Positions 58,664 to 64,000 of a stretch of DNA of 64,000 nucleotides are shown here, piece after piece. The position numbers were made by a program, and so were the translations under genes. Position 1 is the first letter of the stretch. Each line of letters begins with the position of its first letter. The stretch spans positions 1-64,000 of the forward strand of contig CANGFT010000011.1 of assembly GCA_947453205.1 (NCBI GenBank), in the 5' to 3' direction. Under the pieces are notes generated by a model. It saw nothing but the letters and a program-made list of their open reading frames with translations. It was not told the DNA's origin and ran no database searches. Source of the DNA: Beijerinckiaceae bacterium. Its GTDB lineage: Bacteria > Pseudomonadota > Alphaproteobacteria > Rhizobiales > Beijerinckiaceae.

Positions 58664-60325
58664 ATGAGGATGACGCGCTTGATCGGCGCAGCCCTGGGCC
58701 GCGCAATGGCAGGGCTTACCCGCAAGGCCGCCGTGGCCGGCCTTGCGATCGGACTGCTCGGCGGCGCCCTCGCGCCTTGCGCCGCCCGCGCCGATGCAGC
58801 CGATGACGTGCTCGCAAAATTCGCCACCGACCGCTTCCCCGATACGGAAAAGGGCATTCAGGATCTCGCCGCCTCCGGCCTCGCCACTGGCCCCGCCATG
58901 CTTGAGGCCCTGAACGGAAACCAGCTCTATTTCGACCCCGCCAGCAAAGCCGTCTACTTCACCAACGCCGCAGGCGAACTGATCGTCGCGCGCACCGGCG
59001 CCAAGGCGGACGGCGTCGCGCAGGCGCGGCTCAAGAAAGTGCGCATGAACAATTCGGTTCGCGGCGCCATGCAGGCGGCGCAAGGGGCCCTCAGCCTGAT
59101 GTCGCCAGATCCCGCCAAGCGCCTCAGCGGCGCCGAATCTGTCTTCAAGTCCCGCGACCCCGCATCGTTGGCCGCCGTCGAGACGGCGCTGAAGGCGGAG
59201 AAAGACGCCAGGATCCGCCGCGCATTCGAGAACGCGCTGGCAGCCATCGTCGCGACCGACAAGAGCCAGGATGAGATCAAGCGGCTTGAGGCGATGGATG
59301 TCATCAAGGAGCGCGGCGATCAGGATGCGGCCTCCTTGCTGTCCACCATCGCAGCCGCCAATGACGGCCGCGTGAAGGCCTCCGCCGAAGAGGGCGCGCG
59401 CGCCATCCAGTCGCGGCTGGCGCTCTGGGCCCATGTGCAGAATGTCTGGTATGGCCTCTCGCTCGGCTCCGTCCTGCTGCTCGCCGCCATCGGCCTCGCC
59501 ATCACCTTCGGCGTCATGGGCGTCATCAACATGGCCCATGGCGAGATGGTCATGCTCGGCGCCTACACCACCTTCGTGGTGCAGGAATGGATCCGCAGCC
59601 ATAACCCGGCCCTTTTCGACTATTCGCTCTTCATCGCCATTCCCCTGGCCTTCGTCATCACGGGCTTCATCGGCGTCATCATCGAACGCTGCATCATCCG
59701 CTTTCTCTATGGCCGCCCGCTCGAAACCCTGCTCGCCACCTTCGGTCTGTCGCTCATGCTCCAGCAAGCCGTGCGCAGCATGTTCGGGGCGAACAACCGC
59801 GAGGTGGGCGCGCCCGCCTTCATGTCCGGGGCCTTTGATTTCGGCGCCATCTCCATCACCTCCGGCCGCATGTGGATCATCGTCTTCGCCCTTGCGGTCT
59901 TCATCGGCCTTCTGCTGCTGCTGCGGGTGACGCCCTTCGGCCTTCGCATGCGCGCCGTCACCCAGAACCGCCGCATGGCCTCGGCCATGGGCGTCGACAC
60001 CAACCGCATCGACGCTCTGGCCTTCGGCCTTGGCTCGGGCATCGCGGGCATCGCAGGCGTCGCCCTCTCGCAGATCGACAATGTCTCGCCCAACCTCGGC
60101 CAGAGCTACATCATCGACAGCTTCATGGTCGTGGTCTTCGGCGGGGTCGGCAATCTCTGGGGCACTTTGGTCGCCGCGCTGTCGCTGGGCATCGCCAACA
60201 AGTTCCTCGAGCCCATCGCTGGCGCTGTGCTCGGCAAGATTCTGCTGCTGGTCTTCATCATCTTGTTCATCCAGAAACGCCCACGCGGGCTCTTCGCCCT
60301 CAAGGGCCGCGCGGTGGAGGCCTGA
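58664..60325 (+). CDS. urtB: Urea ABC transporter permease UrtB
   Basis: 553 residues. N-terminal signal and a ~230-residue periplasmic-type domain, as usual for UrtB, then the LivH-like permease with MGVINMAHGEMVMLGAY and the FGGVGNLWGT segment. AAGGA 8 nt before ATG 58664; a longer frame into the small-protein gene is rejected. Forms the channel with UrtC. Confidence 0.95.
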   Translation: MRMTRLIGAALGRAMAGLTRKAAVAGLAIGLLGGALAPCAARADAADDVLAKFATDRFPDTEKGIQDLAASGLATGPAMLEALNGNQLYFDPASKAVYFTNAAGELIVARTGAKADGVAQARLKKVRMNNSVRGAMQAAQGALSLMSPDPAKRLSGAESVFKSRDPASLAAVETALKAEKDARIRRAFENALAAIVATDKSQDEIKRLEAMDVIKERGDQDAASLLSTIAAANDGRVKASAEEGARAIQSRLALWAHVQNVWYGLSLGSVLLLAAIGLAITFGVMGVINMAHGEMVMLGAYTTFVVQEWIRSHNPALFDYSLFIAIPLAFVITGFIGVIIERCIIRFLYGRPLETLLATFGLSLMLQQAVRSMFGANNREVGAPAFMSGAFDFGAISITSGRMWIIVFALAVFIGLLLLLRVTPFGLRMRAVTQNRRMASAMGVDTNRIDALAFGLGSGIAGIAGVALSQIDNVSPNLGQSYIIDSFMVVVFGGVGNLWGTLVAALSLGIANKFLEPIAGAVLGKILLLVFIILFIQKRPRGLFALKGRAVEA

Positions 60326-60326
60326 C

Positions 60327-61451
60327 ATGCACGCTTCCTTCCTCGACGCCAGAAGCCGCATCTTCCTGGTCATCCTTGCTGGCGCCGCGACGTTGGTGCC
60401 GATCCTGTTCCTGGCGGTTCCCGCGGGCTCGGCGCTGCATATGCCCGCCTATCTCGTGGCGCTCTTCGGCAAATATCTCTGCTTCGCCCTGCTCGCCCTG
60501 TCGCTTGACCTCGTCTGGGGCTATTGCGGCATCCTCTCTCTGGGACACGGCGCCTTCTTCTCGCTCGGCGGCTACGCCATGGGCATGTATCTGATGCGCC
60601 AGATCGGGCCGCGCGGCGTCTACGCCAATCCGATCCTGCCGGACTTCATGGTCTTTCTGAACTGGAAGGAGCTGCCCGTGACCTGGTGGGGCTTCAACTC
60701 CTTCTCCTACGCCATGCTGATGGTCCTGCTGGTTCCGGGCGCGCTCGCCTTCTGCTTCGGCTGGTTCGCCTTCCGCTCGCGCGTGACGGGCGTCTATCTC
60801 TCCATCATCACGCAGGCCATGACCTATGCGCTGCTGCTCGCCTTCTTCCGCAACGACATGGGCTTTGGCGGCAACAACGGCCTGACCGATTTCAAGGATC
60901 TGCTCGGCTTCAACGTTCAGTCGGACGGCATGCGCGCGGCGCTCTTCTCGATCTCCGCCATCGCGCTGGGCGTCGGCTATCTCATCGCCCGCGCCGTCGT
61001 GACGTCAAAGTTCGGCAAGGTTCTGATCGCCATCCGCGATGCGGAATCGCGCACGCGCTTCATCGGCTACCGCGTCGAGACCTACAAGCTCGTGGTCTTC
61101 ACGCTCTCGGCCATGATGGCGGGGGTGGCGGGCGCGCTTTATGTGCCGCAGGTCGGCATCATCAACCCCAGCGAATTCTCGCCCGCCAACTCCATCGAAG
61201 CCGTCATCTGGGTGGCGGTGGGCGGACGCGGCACGCTGGTCGGCGCGGCGCTGGGCGCGGTGCTCGTCAACTTCGCCAAGACCTGGTTCACCGGCGCCTT
61301 GCCTGAACTCTGGCTCTTCGCGCTCGGCCTCCTCTTCATTCTCGTGACCCTGTTCCTGCCCAAGGGCATCGTCGGCACGCTGAGCGGGCTTTCGATCTGG
61401 CCGCGCCGCAATCCGCCGCAAGCCCGGCCCCAGCCAACCCCTGCGGAGTGA
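60327..61451 (+). CDS. urtC: Urea ABC transporter permease UrtC
   Basis: 374 residues, LivM-like permease with about nine helices. GYCGILSLGHGAFF and FRNDMGFGGNNGLTDFK are typical of UrtC. One nt after the urtB stop. Confidence 0.95.
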   Translation: MHASFLDARSRIFLVILAGAATLVPILFLAVPAGSALHMPAYLVALFGKYLCFALLALSLDLVWGYCGILSLGHGAFFSLGGYAMGMYLMRQIGPRGVYANPILPDFMVFLNWKELPVTWWGFNSFSYAMLMVLLVPGALAFCFGWFAFRSRVTGVYLSIITQAMTYALLLAFFRNDMGFGGNNGLTDFKDLLGFNVQSDGMRAALFSISAIALGVGYLIARAVVTSKFGKVLIAIRDAESRTRFIGYRVETYKLVVFTLSAMMAGVAGALYVPQVGIINPSEFSPANSIEAVIWVAVGGRGTLVGAALGAVLVNFAKTWFTGALPELWLFALGLLFILVTLFLPKGIVGTLSGLSIWPRRNPPQARPQPTPAE

Positions 61452-61455
61452 CGCC

Positions 61456-62223
<768 letters not shown>

Positions 62224-62224
62224 C

Positions 62225-62920
62225 ATGCTGGCGGTTGAATCCATCGATCTCTTCTATGGCGCCGCGCAGGCCCTGCGCTCCGTGAGCCTTGAGGCGAAGC
62301 CGGGACGCGTGACCTGCGTGCTTGGCCGCAATGGCGTCGGCAAGACCTCCTTGATGCGCGCCATCATCGGCCATCAGGGCATCGCCTCCGGCCGCATCAT
62401 GTGGGGCGGCGAAGACATGTCCCGGCTCGCCCCGCACCAGCGCGCGCGGCGCGGCGTCGCCTATGTGCCGCAGGGCCGCGAAATCTTCCCCCTGCTGACC
62501 GTGCGCGAGAATCTCGAAACGGGCTATGCGCCTGTGCCCCGCGCCCAGCGTTTCGTGCCTGATGAAATCTTCGAGCTCTTCCCGGTGCTCAAGGACATGC
62601 TGTGGCGGCGCGGCGGCGATCTTTCGGGCGGGCAGCAGCAGCAGCTCGCCATCGGCCGCGCGCTCGTCACACGGCCGAAGCTTCTGGTGCTCGATGAGCC
62701 GACCGAAGGCATCCAGCCCTCCATCATCAAGGACATCGGCCGGGCCATTGATTATCTGCGCGCCAAGGGCGACATGGCCATCGTGCTGGTGGAGCAGTAT
62801 TTCGACTTTGCCCGCGACCTCGGCGATGATTTCGTCGTGATGGACCGCGGCGCGGTCGTGCTGGCGGGTGAGAAGTCGACGATGGTCGAGTCTGAAATGC
62901 GCAGCTATATGTCGGTGTGA
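62225..62920 (+). CDS. urtE: Urea ABC transporter ATP-binding protein UrtE
   Basis: 231 residues, LivF-like. Walker A GRNGVGKTS, signature LSGGQQQQLAIG, Walker B LLVLDEPTEGIQPSI, H-loop region VEQY. One nt after urtD; stop overlaps ureD start. Confidence 0.96.
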   Translation: MLAVESIDLFYGAAQALRSVSLEAKPGRVTCVLGRNGVGKTSLMRAIIGHQGIASGRIMWGGEDMSRLAPHQRARRGVAYVPQGREIFPLLTVRENLETGYAPVPRAQRFVPDEIFELFPVLKDMLWRRGGDLSGGQQQQLAIGRALVTRPKLLVLDEPTEGIQPSIIKDIGRAIDYLRAKGDMAIVLVEQYFDFARDLGDDFVVMDRGAVVLAGEKSTMVESEMRSYMSV

Positions 62921-63744
62921 CCTTGAGCCATGTTCCCGCCCACGTCCCCTCATATGTCCGCGCCGTCGGGGAGCTGCGCGCGGATTTTCAGCGCGTGGGC
63001 GACAAGACCTTCGCGATGAACATTTTCGAAACAGGGGGGCTGCGCCTGCGCTGTCCGCGCGTGGCGCAGGGCTGCGAAGGCGTGCTCATCAACACCGGCG
63101 GCGGGGTCGCAGGCGGCGACCGGGCCTCTTATGATTTCGACATCGGGCCCGACGCCCGGCTCACGCTCACCACGCAATCGGCCGAAAAGATCTACCGCGC
63201 GCAATCGGATCCCGCTGAGATCGACGTGGCCCTGCGCATCGGCGCGGGCGCCGCCGTGGAATGGCTGCCGCAGGAGACCATCCTGTTTGATGGCGCGCGC
63301 CTGAACCGGCGCCTCGACATGGACCTTGAGGAGACCAGCAGCCTCACCCTGCTGGAGAGCGTCGTCTATGGCCGCATGGCCATGGGCGAGACGGCGATCG
63401 GCGGCTCCTTCCGCGACCGTTGGCGCATTCGCCGGGGCCGACGCCTCATCTTCGCCGAAGACATGAAGATCGACGGCGACCTGACCGGCGCGCTGGATCG
63501 CCCGGCGGTCGGCGGCGGCGCAAGGGCGAGCGCCATTTTCGTCCATATCGCGCCGGATGCGCAGGCGCGGCTGGAAGAGATCCGCGCCCGCCTCGCCGAC
63601 GCCCCCTGTGAAGTGGGCGCAAGCGCCTGGAACGGCATGGTGGTCGTGCGCCTTCTGTCGCCCTCGCCTGAAAAGGTCCGCGCTGCTATCATGGCGCTGC
63701 TTCAATCGTTCCGCGGGCGCGACGCGCCGCGCGTCTGGCAATGA
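62917..63744 (+). CDS. ureD: Urease accessory protein UreD
   Basis: 275 residues. Scaffold for nickel delivery to urease with UreF and Ure[31 protein letters not shown] and [10 protein letters not shown] are typical. GTG start overlaps urtE stop (GTGA). Followed by ureA. Confidence 0.94.
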   Translation: MTLSHVPAHVPSYVRAVGELRADFQRVGDKTFAMNIFETGGLRLRCPRVAQGCEGVLINTGGGVAGGDRASYDFDIGPDARLTLTTQSAEKIYRAQSDPAEIDVALRIGAGAAVEWLPQETILFDGARLNRRLDMDLEETSSLTLLESVVYGRMAMGETAIGGSFRDRWRIRRGRRLIFAEDMKIDGDLTGALDRPAVGGGARASAIFVHIAPDAQARLEEIRARLADAPCEVGASAWNGMVVVRLLSPSPEKVRAAIMALLQSFRGRDAPRVWQ

Positions 63745-63757
63745 TCCGGGTGCTTCC

Positions 63758-64000
63758 ATGAATTTGACTCCTCGTGAAAAGGACAAGCTGCTGATCGCCA
63801 TGGCCGCCATCGTGGCGCGCCGCAGGCTGGAGCGCGGCGTCAAGCTCAACCATCCCGAGGCCATCGCGCTCATCACCGACTTTGTGGTGGAAGGCGCGCG
63901 CGACGGGCGCAGCGTGGCGGACTTGATGGAGGCGGGCGCCCATGTGGTGCAGGCCCACCAGGTGATGGATGGCGTCGCCGACATGATCCACGACATCCAG
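63758..64000 (+). CDS. ureA: Urease subunit gamma, cut by window end
   Basis: First 81 codons. [30 protein letters not shown] and GRSVADLM are diagnostic of urease gamma. No stop inside the window; ureB, ureC and remaining accessory genes should follow. 13 nt after ureD. Confidence 0.96.
   Translation, partial: MNLTPREKDKLLIAMAAIVARRRLERGVKLNHPEAIALITDFVVEGARDGRSVADLMEAGAHVVQAHQVMDGVADMIHDIQ

Noticed and set aside
58496-60373. 625-residue minus-strand frame opposite urtB
   Set aside because: Shadow of urtB; no motifs or ribosome binding site.

Overview
The window is about 64 kb of high-GC DNA. Gene content, densely overlapping operons and several diagnostic families (CobN/CobW/CobG aerobic B12 route, HWE-type sensor kinase, short GCG/CRPN secreted protein, urtABCDE with ureDA) point to a free-living alphaproteobacterium, most likely of the Hyphomicrobiales (Rhizobiales). 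No mobile element, CRISPR array, tRNA or rRNA gene was seen. All functional calls are read from protein motifs and gene order only; no database search was run.

Layout. (1) 1-6282: the 3' part of a giant protein built almost wholly from 8-residue repeats (consensus A-L-x-T-x-Q-I-x), followed after 2 nt by a TPR plus GT41 (O-GlcNAc-transferase/SPINDLY-like) glycosyltransferase. (2) 6366-10016: a fused 5-oxoprolinase. (3) 10022-29902: a nearly complete cobalamin cluster in short operons that alternate strand: cobB-NiCoT-cobP, cbiD, cobL-cobE-cobM, cobK, DUF1636-cobW-cobN-cobG-cobH-cobI-cobJ behind a B12 riboswitch, cobO-cobQ, cobD and cobC. It is the oxygen-dependent route, but with CbiD where CobF would be expected. 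(4) 29912-43483: a small hypothetical gene, then an uptake and hydrolysis island: ACMSD-like amidohydrolase, a NitT/TauT-type ABC transporter with two different permeases, HyuA and HyuB, a periplasmic binding protein, a CocE-like hydrolase, and an opposing operon of cupin, TctC-type binding protein and exported amidohydrolase. (5) 43803-46010: ahpC-ahpF with a well-matched OxyR site. (6) 46177-50076: a small secreted protein, a PrmB-like methyltransferase whose 3' end runs into a two-gene chromate transporter, and an MmgE/PrpD protein closed by a terminator. (7) 50231-56748: HWE histidine kinase, two solute-binding proteins (TRAP DctP, TAXI) without membrane partners, a Rieske ferredoxin plus amidohydrolase pair, and an exported alpha/beta hydrolase. 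(8) 57041-64000: urea uptake and degradation, urtABCDE-ureD-ureA (ureA cut by the window end), behind a sigma-54 promoter.

How the parts work together. The B12 genes supply most of the ring-modifying, cobalt-insertion and lower-ligand steps; cobalt enters by NiCoT and is inserted by CobN with help expected from CobST, which is not here. The riboswitch shuts the seven-gene operon when B12 is plentiful. The oxoprolinase/hydantoinase genes, urea transporter and urease are all consistent with scavenging organic nitrogen from cyclic amides, peptides and urea, the last under nitrogen (RpoN/NtrC) control. The most novel-looking unit is the octapeptide-repeat protein with its adjacent GT41 enzyme, which looks like a glycosylated surface or secreted solenoid protein and its dedicated modifier.
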